Positions 6,651 through 15,206 of a DNA stretch of 28,411 nucleotides are shown piece after piece. Numbering within the stretch: the stretch's first letter is position 1; each line of letters opens with the position of its first letter. The notes under the pieces are model-generated. The model saw only the letters and a list, made by a program, of their open reading frames with translations. It was not told where the DNA came from and ran no database searches. The DNA is taken from contig CALAYY010000049.1 in the NCBI GenBank assembly GCA_937895465.1, positions 1 through 28,411 on the forward strand, given 5' to 3'. This DNA is from an uncultured Clostridia bacterium (GTDB taxonomy: Bacteria; Bacillota; Clostridia; Christensenellales; DUVY01). The translations under genes were made by a program, and so were the position numbers.

Positions 6651-7469
6651 ATGGATTTTAACGGCAAAATATTGGAAAAAAAATTTGGACAAAATTTTAT
6701 TACTGATGGCAATCTTTTGAAGGCTATTGTAAAAGATGCTTGCGTTTTGCCTGCTGACCGTGTTTTGGAAATAGGCACAGGTGCAGGAACATTGACAAGC
6801 GCACTAAGCCAAGCTTCTTCTAAGGTCTTATCGTATGAAGTAGATACGACTTTGGAGCCGCTGATACAGCAAAACTTAGAAAACCTTGATAATGTCAAGG
6901 TTGTTTTTCAGGATTTTTTGAAGGCTGACGAAAAAGACATTATAAGCGTTTTGGGAAAAGAATATAAAGTTATAGCTAATCTGCCGTATTATATTACCTC
7001 AACAATAATCTTCAAACTGCTTGATTTTGAGTTTTTGCCTAAGAGCATAACAATTATGGTGCAATACGAGGTGGGAGAAAGAATTACCGCCGCCCCTGGT
7101 ACAAAGGAATACGGAGCTATAACGCTAGGAATTAATTCAAAATACGACACCAAGATTATTAGAAAAGTAAAGAAAGAGATGTTTGTTCCACGTCCCAAGA
7201 TCGATTCGTGTATCGCTCATCTTACTCTAAACCCACATCAAATAAAGGATGACAAATTTTTTAGAAATGTAGTAAAAAGCGCATTTCACATGCGCAGAAA
7301 ACAGCTTATCAACAATTTGTCCACAGACTTCAAAATTTCAAAACAGGATTTGAAAGCTATATTTGAAAACCAAAATCTAGATGTTAATATACGGGGCGAG
7401 ATGCTGAGCTTACAGCAATTTATATCCTTGTCTGACACACTATATAGTTATTTGAATAGTAATAAATAA
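6651..7469 (+). CDS. ksgA: 16S rRNA (adenine1518-N6/adenine1519-N6)-dimethyltransferase
   Basis: KsgA/RsmA uses S-adenosylmethionine to dimethylate two adjacent adenines in helix 45 of 16S rRNA, a late step in small-subunit maturation. It has 272 residues, the usual size. The start KKFGQNFITDGNLL is the family's typical N-terminus, motif I is LEIGTGAGTLT (39-49), and the catalytic motif is NLPYY (110-114). The C-terminal part has the FHMRRKQLINNL signature. There is no Shine-Dalgarno sequence, and the promoter points to initiation directly at the ATG. In many Firmicutes ksgA lies between rnmV and veg; here it follows spoVT and is read in the same direction as the M14 peptidase gene. Confidence 0.96.
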   Translation: MDFNGKILEKKFGQNFITDGNLLKAIVKDACVLPADRVLEIGTGAGTLTSALSQASSKVLSYEVDTTLEPLIQQNLENLDNVKVVFQDFLKADEKDIISVLGKEYKVIANLPYYITSTIIFKLLDFEFLPKSITIMVQYEVGERITAAPGTKEYGAITLGINSKYDTKIIRKVKKEMFVPRPKIDSCIAHLTLNPHQIKDDKFFRNVVKSAFHMRRKQLINNLSTDFKISKQDLKAIFENQNLDVNIRGEMLSLQQFISLSDTLYSYLNSNK

Positions 7470-7575
7470 AACTACCTAAACATAAGATTTTTAAACAATA
7501 AACTTACGTTAATCAAGATTAATTAAGCTTTTTAATTATTTCACATTATATACATTCTTTAGCATATAAATTACT

Positions 7576-8436
7576 ATGTATTCGTATTATGACCTTTTAG
7601 TTGATATTGGGTTTTTGTCACGCATGGGTGCGGATGTATCATATATAGGCAACACAGTATTAGGCCGTCCCATACCGCTTGTGCATATAGGCGATTATTC
7701 TCCCAATCAAATACTTATTCAGGGCAGTATTCACGCAAGAGAGCATCTGACCTCTCAACTAGTTATTGAGCAGATTTATTATGTACTGAGAAGGTACGGC
7801 ACAAATTTTGGCGGCGGTATGTATTTTGTGCCTATGGTTAATATTGACGGGGTAATGCTGGCGGAATTTGGGCTAGACGAGGTACCTTTAAGCCGCCATG
7901 AGTTTTTACTTGATGTCAATCTTGGAAACAGTGATTTTTCGTTATGGAAAGCCAATATTAATGCTGTTGACCTTAACACCAATTTTCCTGCACGCTGGGG
8001 AACAGGAGTGCAAAATGTCTTTGTGCCTTCGCCGTCTGATTATGTAGGGCCGTATCCTGCTTCTGAGCCTGAAACGCAAGCGCTTATGAATATAACAAGG
8101 CGGGTTTTTCCGCAGCTTACCATAAGCTACCACACAAAAGGTGAGGAGATTTATTGGGAATTTTATCAGCGTGAGCCTAACTTTTCAAGAGACCGAAATA
8201 TCGGTGAAATACTAAGTAATCTAACAACCTATACACTTATTGACGGAACACTAGGGAGTGCAGGCGGATATAAGGATTGGTGTATTCAGGATTTTTTTAT
8301 ACCCTCTTACACCATTGAAACAGTTGACCCATCTTATCCTTATCCAATAGACTATATAGCATTCCAAGAGGTTTGGGAACAAAACAAGGATGTTCCCATG
8401 ACGGCATTAAATCAGGCAAAAGCTGTTTTTGGTTGA
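7576..8436 (+). CDS. M14-family zinc carboxypeptidase, gamma-D-Glu-mDAP peptidase type
   Basis: The protein has 286 residues and no signal peptide, so it is cytoplasmic. Zinc ligands fit H53 and E56 (IHAREH) and H186 (ISYHTKG), with catalytic E248 (TIETVDP). The segment NAVDLNTNFPARWG is characteristic of the M14C group, whose studied member (endopeptidase I of Lysinibacillus sphaericus) cleaves the gamma-D-glutamyl-diaminopimelate bond in murein peptides. The likely role is recycling of wall peptides or spore-wall remodelling; this is inferred from the family. It lacks the LysM repeats found in the Lysinibacillus enzyme. No ribosome site precedes the ATG. A TATAAA at 7565-7570 would start transcription about at the ATG itself. 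Confidence 0.85.
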   Translation: MYSYYDLLVDIGFLSRMGADVSYIGNTVLGRPIPLVHIGDYSPNQILIQGSIHAREHLTSQLVIEQIYYVLRRYGTNFGGGMYFVPMVNIDGVMLAEFGLDEVPLSRHEFLLDVNLGNSDFSLWKANINAVDLNTNFPARWGTGVQNVFVPSPSDYVGPYPASEPETQALMNITRRVFPQLTISYHTKGEEIYWEFYQREPNFSRDRNIGEILSNLTTYTLIDGTLGSAGGYKDWCIQDFFIPSYTIETVDPSYPYPIDYIAFQEVWEQNKDVPMTALNQAKAVFG

Positions 8437-8474
8437 TTTTTTATTAAAAAATGCTGTTATCAAAATTTGCGTTG

Positions 8475-8483
8475 TGCTATTAT
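8475..8483 (+). promoter_or_regulatory. Extended -10 element upstream of tadA
   Basis: TGC-TATTAT, with no convincing -35. The predicted start near 8490 gives a leader of about 28 bases before the tadA ATG. Confidence 0.4.
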
Positions 8484-8517
8484 ATTTAAAAAGAATACTT
8501 AAAGGTCAAAAAAATTA

Positions 8518-8970
8518 ATGACAGATGAAGAATACATGCTGATTGCTTTAAATGAAGCGAAAAAGGCAAAAAAAACAAGAGATGTGCCTGTAGGCGCAAT
8601 AATAGTTAAGGACGGCAAAATCTTAGCCAAAGGTCATAACGAACGTGAAAAATATAATGATGCTACCGCTCATGCTGAAGTTGTTGCTATACGCCGTGCC
8701 AACAAAAAGCTAAAGTCTTGGTATCTTGACGGCTGTACCTTGTATGTCACTATGGAGCCGTGCGTTATGTGTTCGGGCGCTATAATTAATGCACGAATTG
8801 AAAGAGTGGTTTTCGGTGCATCGGATTATAGATTTGGCTGCTGCGGCACATTGTATAATCTTCCGACTGATACAAGATTTAACCATAGAGCAGAGGTCGA
8901 AGGCGGCGTGCTGCAAAAAGAATGCGCTGATTTATTAATTGATTTTTTTAAACAGCTTAGAGAAAAATAG
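8518..8970 (+). CDS. tadA: tRNA-specific adenosine deaminase (A34 to inosine)
   Basis: TadA deaminates adenosine 34 of tRNA-Arg(ACG) to inosine, which lets one tRNA read CGU, CGC and CGA. The protein has 150 residues, typical size. The zinc site is H52 with the proton-shuttling glutamate E54 (AHAEV), plus C82 and C85 (EPCVMCSGA). The segment FGASDYRFGCCGTLYNL near 118-134 is the family's RNA-binding region, with two adjacent cysteines. The start has only a weak AAAGG 12 bases upstream. In B. subtilis tadA lies near dnaX; here it is between a peptidase gene and the glmU cluster, with its own extended -10 promoter. Confidence 0.95.
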   Translation: MTDEEYMLIALNEAKKAKKTRDVPVGAIIVKDGKILAKGHNEREKYNDATAHAEVVAIRRANKKLKSWYLDGCTLYVTMEPCVMCSGAIINARIERVVFGASDYRFGCCGTLYNLPTDTRFNHRAEVEGGVLQKECADLLIDFFKQLREK

Positions 8971-9023
8971 TTTATTGATTATCAAAAAAAAGAAAATTTA
9001 GACAAAAGTAGTTTTAAATGATG

Positions 9024-9041
9024 TTGTCAAATTATTGACAA
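9024..9041. promoter_or_regulatory. Palindromic operator candidate overlapping the glmU promoter
   Basis: TTGTCAA-ATTA-TTGACAA: seven-base arms, exact inverted repeat, four-base centre. The right arm contains the TTGACA -35 element of the promoter that reads the glmU-prs-pth-mfd genes. A protein bound here would block that promoter. Confidence 0.45.
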
Positions 9042-9063
9042 TAATCCATAAAGGGAATAAAAT
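9035..9063 (+). promoter_or_regulatory. Strong sigma-A promoter of the glmU cluster
   Basis: A consensus TTGACA (9035-9040), 17 bases, TAAAAT (9058-9063). The predicted +1 is 9070, the A of the start codon, so the transcript would be leaderless. An alternative pair, TTGTCA (9024) with CATAAA (9047), would start near 9059 and still leave no ribosome site in the leader. Confidence 0.6.
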
Positions 9064-9069
9064 AACATT

Positions 9070-10179
9070 ATGTTGGACATTAGCGGTGTTATATTAAGGG
9101 TAGATAATCCTAATTTTAAGCGCAGCCCCTCTTATGAATTAAAAATCTGGGGCAAGTCTATGTTAGAATGGGTATCTTCAATTTTTGATGAGGAGCCCAT
9201 TATTTATGAAGACAGCAAATGCAACTTTGAAGAAGATATTGTACTTGTTCAAGGCATTATCAATAGCCATGATTTTGATTGCGATTATATTGCAGTCTTA
9301 TTTTCGGATACTCCGCTTATTACCCGTAAGACCGTATTGGAAGCTTGTGAGTTTTGTGAAAATCGCTCTTTAAACTTTGTCAAAATGACCAGAGGCTTTG
9401 TAATCAAAAACAAAAATAAAAATCTTATCGAAGAAATACATAAAGCCAAAAGGCATTACTTTACCTGTGAAGATGATTTTTTGACCGCCAACAGCTTTAA
9501 AACTTTGTCTTTGATAAATGAGGTTATGCATCAGCGTATAATAGAGAAGCATATGCATAACGGGGTATATTTTATTGACCCTAACACTGCTTATATTGAT
9601 GACAGCGTAAATATAGGTGTAGGTGTAACAGTCTATCCCAATAACCACCTTATAGGAAAAACTAAAATTGAAGATAATGTAATACTGTATGACGGAAATT
9701 ACATAACTGACAGCCTTGTAGGGCAGAATGTCACAGTAAAATCATCCAATATTAATCAAAGCACAATAGGGAACAATACTACCGTCGGACCTTTTGCATA
9801 TTTGCGCCCTGACAGTATAATAGGTGAGCATTGCCGAATTGGTGATTATGTAGAGGTCAAAAAGTCACGAGTGGGAAATAACACTAAGGTGAGCCATCTT
9901 ACATATTTAGGCGACTGCCAACTTGGCGAAAACTGCAATGTGGGATGCGGAGTGGTTTTTTGTAATTATGACGGAGTAAAAAAACATTTTACCAAAGTGG
10001 GAAATAATGTCTTTATAGGCAGCAATTCTAATATAATTTCTCCTGTAGTTATAGAAGATAATGCTTTTATTGCCGCAGGGTCAACGATAACCGAAAATGT
10101 AATACAAGACAGTTTGGCTATAGCACGTGCGCGCCAAGTCAACAAATTGGATTACAAAAGAAAAAAACTGGAGGACTAA
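9070..10179 (+). CDS. glmU: GlmU-like protein: intact acetyltransferase, degenerate uridylyltransferase domain
   Basis: GlmU normally acetylates glucosamine-1-phosphate and then makes UDP-GlcNAc for peptidoglycan. This protein has 369 residues, against about 456. The C-terminal left-handed beta-helix (about 170-355) keeps the acetyltransferase residues: R246 (LRPDS), K264-K265 (VEVKKSR), H276 and Y279 (SHLTYLGD), N299 (CNYDG). The N-terminal part is short and lacks the LAAGxGTRM nucleotide-binding loop: VILRVDNPNFKRSP stands in its place. Relics such as LFSDTPLIT (77-85), WGKSMLEWV and LSLINEV...EKHMHNGVYFIDP show that it descends from the full enzyme. It probably performs only the acetylation step, so uridylylation must come from elsewhere. 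First gene of the prs-pth-mfd cluster; its stop lies one base before the prs ATG. Confidence 0.85.
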   Translation: MLDISGVILRVDNPNFKRSPSYELKIWGKSMLEWVSSIFDEEPIIYEDSKCNFEEDIVLVQGIINSHDFDCDYIAVLFSDTPLITRKTVLEACEFCENRSLNFVKMTRGFVIKNKNKNLIEEIHKAKRHYFTCEDDFLTANSFKTLSLINEVMHQRIIEKHMHNGVYFIDPNTAYIDDSVNIGVGVTVYPNNHLIGKTKIEDNVILYDGNYITDSLVGQNVTVKSSNINQSTIGNNTTVGPFAYLRPDSIIGEHCRIGDYVEVKKSRVGNNTKVSHLTYLGDCQLGENCNVGCGVVFCNYDGVKKHFTKVGNNVFIGSNSNIISPVVIEDNAFIAAGSTITENVIQDSLAIARARQVNKLDYKRKKLED

Positions 10180-10180
10180 A

Positions 10181-11134
10181 ATGGTTTCGCACAACGACAA
10201 TGTTAAGCTTTTTGCAGGAAATGCCTGCCCTGCTTTGGCTGCATCAATTGCCGCAAAATTAAAAATTGAAATGGGTCAAATTGAAGTCGGAAGATTTTCT
10301 GACGGTGAAATAAGTCTGCATATTATGGAGAGTGTACGAGGATGCGACGTGTTTGTCGTTCAATCTACTTCTTCACCTGTCAATGACAATCTTATGGAAC
10401 TTCTTATTATCATAGATGCTTTAAGACGTGCTTCAGCCGGAAGAATAACGGCAGTAATTCCTTATTTCGGATATGCCCGTCAAGACCGCAAAACAAGAGC
10501 AAGAGATCCCATAACCGCCAAATTGGTGGCTGACCTTATTACAAGTGCAGGTGCTGATAGAGTACTTACAATGGACTTACATGCACCCCAGCTTCAAGGC
10601 TTTTTTGATATTCCTGTTGACCATCTTTTAGGAACACCTGTATTATGCAAAGAGATTATGAAAGCTCAGCTGTTTTCTCAGGATTTTGTAATTGTCTCTC
10701 CTGATATGGGCAGTGTCTCAAGAGCTAGAGCTATGGCTCAAAAAATGCATGCGCCTTTGGCTATAGTGGACAAGCGCAGACCCAAACCCAACTCTGTGGA
10801 AATTATGAATATAATCGGCGAGGTAAAAGGCAAAGCATGTCTATTGGTTGATGATATGATAGATACCGCAGGAACAATCTGTCAGGCGGCGCAAGCGCTT
10901 ATTGATTCGGGTGCTACCGAAGTCAATGCTTGCTGTACACATGCAGTTTTGAGCGGACAAGCTTTGGAAAGGTTAGATAAGTCGCCCATAAAGACAGTGA
11001 CTATGTTGGATACAATAGAGCGAAAAAGCAGCCCTTCGCTTGCTAAATTTAGAACAGTAAGCGTTGCCCAAATCTTTGCCGATGCTATTGAAAGTATATA
11101 TATGGATCTGCCTATCAGCAGGTTGTATGAATAA
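10181..11134 (+). CDS. prs: Ribose-phosphate pyrophosphokinase (PRPP synthase)
   Basis: Prs transfers pyrophosphate from ATP to ribose-5-phosphate. The PRPP feeds purine, pyrimidine, histidine and NAD synthesis, and also the hpt salvage enzyme encoded later in this window. The protein has 317 residues, full length. Motifs: the catalytic flexible loop YARQDRK (98-104), H134 in MDLHAPQ, the lysine/arginine after VD at 198-199, and the PRPP-binding loop DDMIDTAGT (224-232). I choose the ATG at 10181 because GGAGG stands five to six bases before it. An in-frame upstream ATG at 10127 lies inside glmU and has no such site. The gene is coupled tightly to glmU, as in Bacillus. Confidence 0.97.
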   Translation: MVSHNDNVKLFAGNACPALAASIAAKLKIEMGQIEVGRFSDGEISLHIMESVRGCDVFVVQSTSSPVNDNLMELLIIIDALRRASAGRITAVIPYFGYARQDRKTRARDPITAKLVADLITSAGADRVLTMDLHAPQLQGFFDIPVDHLLGTPVLCKEIMKAQLFSQDFVIVSPDMGSVSRARAMAQKMHAPLAIVDKRRPKPNSVEIMNIIGEVKGKACLLVDDMIDTAGTICQAAQALIDSGATEVNACCTHAVLSGQALERLDKSPIKTVTMLDTIERKSSPSLAKFRTVSVAQIFADAIESIYMDLPISRLYE

Positions 11135-11136
11135 TT

Positions 11137-11706
11137 ATGAAGATTGTAGTGGGCTTAGGCAATCCTGATAAAAAATATCTCAAAACATTTCATAATGTTG
11201 GATTTATGGTGCTTGATGCCGCCGCCCAAAAGCTCAATCTAAAAATCAAAAAGTCAAGATGCCGCAGTCTTATCGCAGAATCCAATTTAAACGGGCAAAA
11301 GTTTGTCCTAGCAATGCCGCAGACTTATATGAACTTAAGCGGAGAGGCTGTTCTCTCTCTTATCCAAAACTTCAAAGCTTCTGCTGACGATTTGCTGGTT
11401 GTTTATGATGACTGCGATTTGGATTTAGGGATGCTAAGACTTAGAACTACAGGCAGTGCAGGCACTCATAACGGTATGAAAAATATAATCAATCTTTTAA
11501 ATACTGAAAACTTTAAAAGGCTGAGAATAGGAATAGGCAAGCCGCCGGCTAATTTTCCTTTGGCAGATTATGTATTGTCTGATATTCCAACAGACTCTAG
11601 ACATACTATGTTTGAGGCAATACTTCGTGCAAGTGATTGTATAATAGATTGGCTGAACGGACAGACTTTTGACACCGTTATGCAACAATACAACGGGCAG
11701 GCTTGA
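11137..11706 (+). CDS. pth: Peptidyl-tRNA hydrolase
   Basis: Pth releases tRNA from prematurely dropped peptidyl-tRNA. The protein has 189 residues, normal length. The N-terminus MKIVVGLGNPDKKY is the family signature. Catalytic H19 (TFHNVGF), N66 (QTYMNLSG), D91 (YDDCDLDLG) and the GTHNGMKNI motif (near residue 110) are present. It begins two bases after the prs stop and has no clear ribosome site, so initiation is probably coupled to termination on prs. In Bacillus this gene is spoVC, and fin (yabK) usually lies between it and mfd; here mfd follows directly. Confidence 0.96.
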   Translation: MKIVVGLGNPDKKYLKTFHNVGFMVLDAAAQKLNLKIKKSRCRSLIAESNLNGQKFVLAMPQTYMNLSGEAVLSLIQNFKASADDLLVVYDDCDLDLGMLRLRTTGSAGTHNGMKNIINLLNTENFKRLRIGIGKPPANFPLADYVLSDIPTDSRHTMFEAILRASDCIIDWLNGQTFDTVMQQYNGQA

Positions 11707-11724
11707 TATTAATAGAACAAAAAT

Positions 11725-14700
11725 ATGCCTATAAAATATAATTTACCTATACCGAGCGAAATACAAAAAATCGCTCAAAGCGTTTCGCGAGGTGTTTCCG
11801 CCTCGCTGTTTGGCATGTCTTTGGGCGAAAAAGTTTATCTTGCCTCAAGTATAAAGCAGCCTGTCTTGTTTGTTACGGCGGATTATTATTCGGCATCCAA
11901 TGTTTTTTCCAAAATTTCGTCTATTTGTAATGCAGCTCTTTTGCCTGCTTTGCCTGACGTATTGACCTATAAACAAGGCAGTTCAGATGAAATCTTTTAT
12001 AACCGTATTCATGCTATTAATAAGCTTATATCAGGCAGCTTGGATGTATTGGTTATAAGTGTTCAATCCTTATGTGAACTCTTTCCCACTCCTTCTGATA
12101 TTCTAAAACACACATTAAATATATCAAAAAATCAAAACATATCATTTGATAATATTATTAAAATTCTTATAGGCGGTGGATACAAACGCACATCGCCTGC
12201 CAGCACCCCAGGAACTTTTTCGCTAAGAGGCGATATTTTGGATATTTATCCTATTGACAGAACACCTGTAAGAATTGAGTTTTTTGGGGATACGGTAGAA
12301 AGTATAAGGACTTATTCTTTAAACACTGAGCTAAAACCTCAAAATCTTTCTGATGTAATTATTTATCCTGCAACTGAATTTTTTATTGATGAGCAGACAT
12401 ATAGCAGTCTCTTAGAACAAATTCCCAAAAAACGCATCAAAAATCTTGAGCCTGACTCGTCAGCACGCCAAAACCGCATTGTAGAAGAATTGATGTTTAA
12501 GCTAGAAGCTAGGGCGGTGGATAACTCTTTACAATATATTTCATATATGCTAAATAGATGTTCTTTAAACGAACTTTTACCTAAGGACACAATAATTATA
12601 TATGACGAAACTAAGCTCTTATTTGACGGGCTTAATAATTTGTATAATGAGCATTATACCAGAATACAATCTCTTCTGATGCAAGGTGAGGTTTTTGAGG
12701 ATTGCGATAAACAGCTTGCTGAAAAGGATAAAGTTTTTTTGCTTTATGAAGAATTTAATAAGCTTGCTTTTCACAAGATAACTACTGCCAACAAAATATT
12801 CAATCCCGATGAAGTTTTTAGCTACCATATAAAACCCATAACCAGATATGCAGGCAATTTTGAAGAACTAGTACAAGATATAAAAATCTGGCTTGAAAAC
12901 GGCTATCATATCTTGCTCAGTGCAAAAGACCGTGACCAAGCCAATGTTTTGCAATCGACTATACGTGACAAGGGTCTGTATTTGCCTATTGTACAAAATA
13001 TTTCGGATGACTTTTTGCAAAACGGAAAAGCACTGATAACCATAGCCAATACTGCGATAGGATGTTCTTGGCATGAGGACAAATATATACTCATAGGCAA
13101 TGAGGACCTTTTTACCAAAAAAAGCACTATTATGCCGTCTAAGGCAAAAGATGTTTTCTTTGAGGTAAAGCAAGGCGATTATGTAGTACATTTTATACAT
13201 GGCATAGGAATCTGCAAAGGCATTACCAGAATGAGCGGGACTCTGGGCACTAAGGATTATATAGTACTTGAATACCGTGACGGCGATAGGCTGTATGTTT
13301 CTACCGAACAATCTGATATGCTTTCTAAATACAGCGGCTCAACCCCCAAACTTTCTAAGCTAGGCGGAGTGGAGTTTGCCAAAGTCAAACAAAAGGTAAA
13401 AGACGATTTAAAGCAAATGGCGTTTGACTTACAAAACCTGTATGCCGAAAGAAGCCGTCAAAAAGGCTATGTATATGAAATTGACGATGAGATGCTTAAG
13501 GCTTTTGAGGCGGCTTTTCCTTATACCGAAACGCCTGACCAGCGGCGTGCCACCGACGAGATTTTGATGGATATGCAAAAGGGCATAGTAATGGAAAGGC
13601 TTTTATGCGGAGACGTGGGATACGGTAAAACTGAAGTTGCGCTAAGGGCTGCCTTTGCTACAGCAATATGCAACCGTCAGGTTGCCTTCTTGGCTCCGAC
13701 TACAATATTATCAGAACAGCATTATAAGACTGCTTTTGAAAGACTGGATGAATGGGGCATAAAAGTTGAAGTTATTAACCGCTTTAAGTCAACACAAGAA
13801 ATAAAAAATGTTTTACAAAAACTAAAAGACGGCGAAATCAATGTCTTGTGTGGAACACACAGACTGCTTTCTAAAGATGTAATTTTTAAAAATCTGGGAC
13901 TTCTTATATTGGATGAGGAACAGCGTTTTGGAGTAGAGGACAAGGAAAAAATTAAGTTGCTCAAAAACAACATCAATGTACTTTCTATGTCGGCTACACC
14001 TATTCCTCGTACCTTACACATGTCGCTAAGCGGCATAAGAGATATAAGCCTTATAAGCGTTCCGCCTGCAGACAGACTGCCTGTTCAAACATATGTAACC
14101 GAACTTACTGACGGGCTTATGAAAGATGCTATAATAAGAGAGCTTTCACGCGGCGGACAGGTTTTTGTGGTGTATAACCGTTCGGAATTTATAGACGCTT
14201 TTGCCGCAAAGATAAAACTGCTTGTGCCTGACGCTAAGGTAGAAGTGATTTTTGGAACAATGCCAGAAGAAAAGCTGTCACGTGCTGTAAAAAGATTTTA
14301 TGACGGACAGACCAATGTCTTGATATGTACTACAATAATTGAAAACGGAATAGATTTGCCTCTTGCCAACACGCTTATTGTATGCAATGCAGACCGCTTT
14401 GGATTAAGTCAGTTATACCAATTAAGAGGCAGAGTGGGCAGAAGTAACAGGCTGGGATATGCTTATCTTACATTTTCGCCTGAAAAGGAACTTACAACGC
14501 TTGCCTACAAAAGACTGGAAGCGTTAATGGAATTTACAGAACTGGGAAGCGGATTTAAGATTGCGTTAAAAGACCTTGAAATAAGAGGTGCAGGTACGGT
14601 TTTGGGTAGAAAGCAGCATGGGCACATGGAAAAGGTGGGATATGAATTATATGCCAAGCTTTTAAATCAGGCAAGAGCAGAACTTGATAACGGACAGGCG

Positions 14701-15138
14701 CAGGAAATTAGCGAATGCCGCATAGATGCAGATTTTGATGCATATATACCTGATGAGCTAACCACAGACAGCGATGTAAGAATGAGACTGTATAACAGAA
14801 TATCAGCTATACAATCCAATGTTGATAGAATGGATGTAATAAATGAAATAAAACAGGTTTTTGGCTTAATTCCCAAAGAGGTGGAAAACCTTGTCAATAT
14901 CGGACTATATAAAGGTATGGGCATACAGGCTAAAGCACGTATTATCCGCATGCAAAAGGCAAAGGGTGAAATAACTTTTGATGAGGTTACGCCTGAACTT
15001 ATAGATACGGTCAACGAGTATAAGGATTTTTGCATGCTGGATATTGCCAAAAAGCCTGTTGTAAAAATAAAAACTGATGTGTATAAGAACATTTACAAGT
15101 TTTTGGATACGCTAAAAGATAAATATAAGGCAAAATAA
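11725..15138 (+). CDS. mfd: Transcription-repair coupling factor
   Basis: Mfd is an ATP-driven translocase that removes RNA polymerase stalled at DNA lesions and recruits UvrA. The protein has 1137 residues, close to the usual 1150-1180. In order: UvrB-like N-terminal domains (about 1-340), the CarD-like RNA polymerase-interacting domain beginning VKQGDYVVHFIHGIGIC (about 480), the helicase core with Walker A GDVGYGKTE (about 629), DEEQRFG (about 731), SATPIPRT (about 755) and motif VI QLRGRVGRS (about 910), then the C-terminal TRCF domain. The gene starts 18 bases after the pth stop without a visible ribosome site. A new promoter for the next gene lies just after its stop, so it ends the glmU-prs-pth-mfd unit. 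Confidence 0.97.
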   Translation: MPIKYNLPIPSEIQKIAQSVSRGVSASLFGMSLGEKVYLASSIKQPVLFVTADYYSASNVFSKISSICNAALLPALPDVLTYKQGSSDEIFYNRIHAINKLISGSLDVLVISVQSLCELFPTPSDILKHTLNISKNQNISFDNIIKILIGGGYKRTSPASTPGTFSLRGDILDIYPIDRTPVRIEFFGDTVESIRTYSLNTELKPQNLSDVIIYPATEFFIDEQTYSSLLEQIPKKRIKNLEPDSSARQNRIVEELMFKLEARAVDNSLQYISYMLNRCSLNELLPKDTIIIYDETKLLFDGLNNLYNEHYTRIQSLLMQGEVFEDCDKQLAEKDKVFLLYEEFNKLAFHKITTANKIFNPDEVFSYHIKPITRYAGNFEELVQDIKIWLENGYHILLSAKDRDQANVLQSTIRDKGLYLPIVQNISDDFLQNGKALITIANTAIGCSWHEDKYILIGNEDLFTKKSTIMPSKAKDVFFEVKQGDYVVHFIHGIGICKGITRMSGTLGTKDYIVLEYRDGDRLYVSTEQSDMLSKYSGSTPKLSKLGGVEFAKVKQKVKDDLKQMAFDLQNLYAERSRQKGYVYEIDDEMLKAFEAAFPYTETPDQRRATDEILMDMQKGIVMERLLCGDVGYGKTEVALRAAFATAICNRQVAFLAPTTILSEQHYKTAFERLDEWGIKVEVINRFKSTQEIKNVLQKLKDGEINVLCGTHRLLSKDVIFKNLGLLILDEEQRFGVEDKEKIKLLKNNINVLSMSATPIPRTLHMSLSGIRDISLISVPPADRLPVQTYVTELTDGLMKDAIIRELSRGGQVFVVYNRSEFIDAFAAKIKLLVPDAKVEVIFGTMPEEKLSRAVKRFYDGQTNVLICTTIIENGIDLPLANTLIVCNADRFGLSQLYQLRGRVGRSNRLGYAYLTFSPEKELTTLAYKRLEALMEFTELGSGFKIALKDLEIRGAGTVLGRKQHGHMEKVGYELYAKLLNQARAELDNGQAQEISECRIDADFDAYIPDELTTDSDVRMRLYNRISAIQSNVDRMDVINEIKQVFGLIPKEVENLVNIGLYKGMGIQAKARIIRMQKAKGEITFDEVTPELIDTVNEYKDFCMLDIAKKPVVKIKTDVYKNIYKFLDTLKDKYKAK

Positions 15139-15167
15139 TTGCTAAACAATGTGAAATTAAGTATAAT
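15139..15167 (+). promoter_or_regulatory. Sigma-A promoter of the foldase lipoprotein gene
   Basis: TTGCTA (15139-15144), 17 bases, TATAAT (15162-15167). The predicted start near 15174 lies upstream of the GGAG site of the gene at 15207. Confidence 0.65.
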
Positions 15168-15206
15168 ATAAGATACTGCAAAATGTTCCTAAAGGTCGGA
15201 GATGAT

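Noticed and set aside
10127..10180. An upstream in-frame start for prs
   Set aside because: It falls inside glmU with no ribosome site, and the residues before MVSHNDN do not fit Prs; GGAGG precedes the ATG at 10181.
13722..14036. Minus-strand open frames inside mfd (also 12868-13311 and 14667-15092)
   Set aside because: They are antisense to clear, conserved Mfd motifs, lack ribosome sites and show no recognisable domains.
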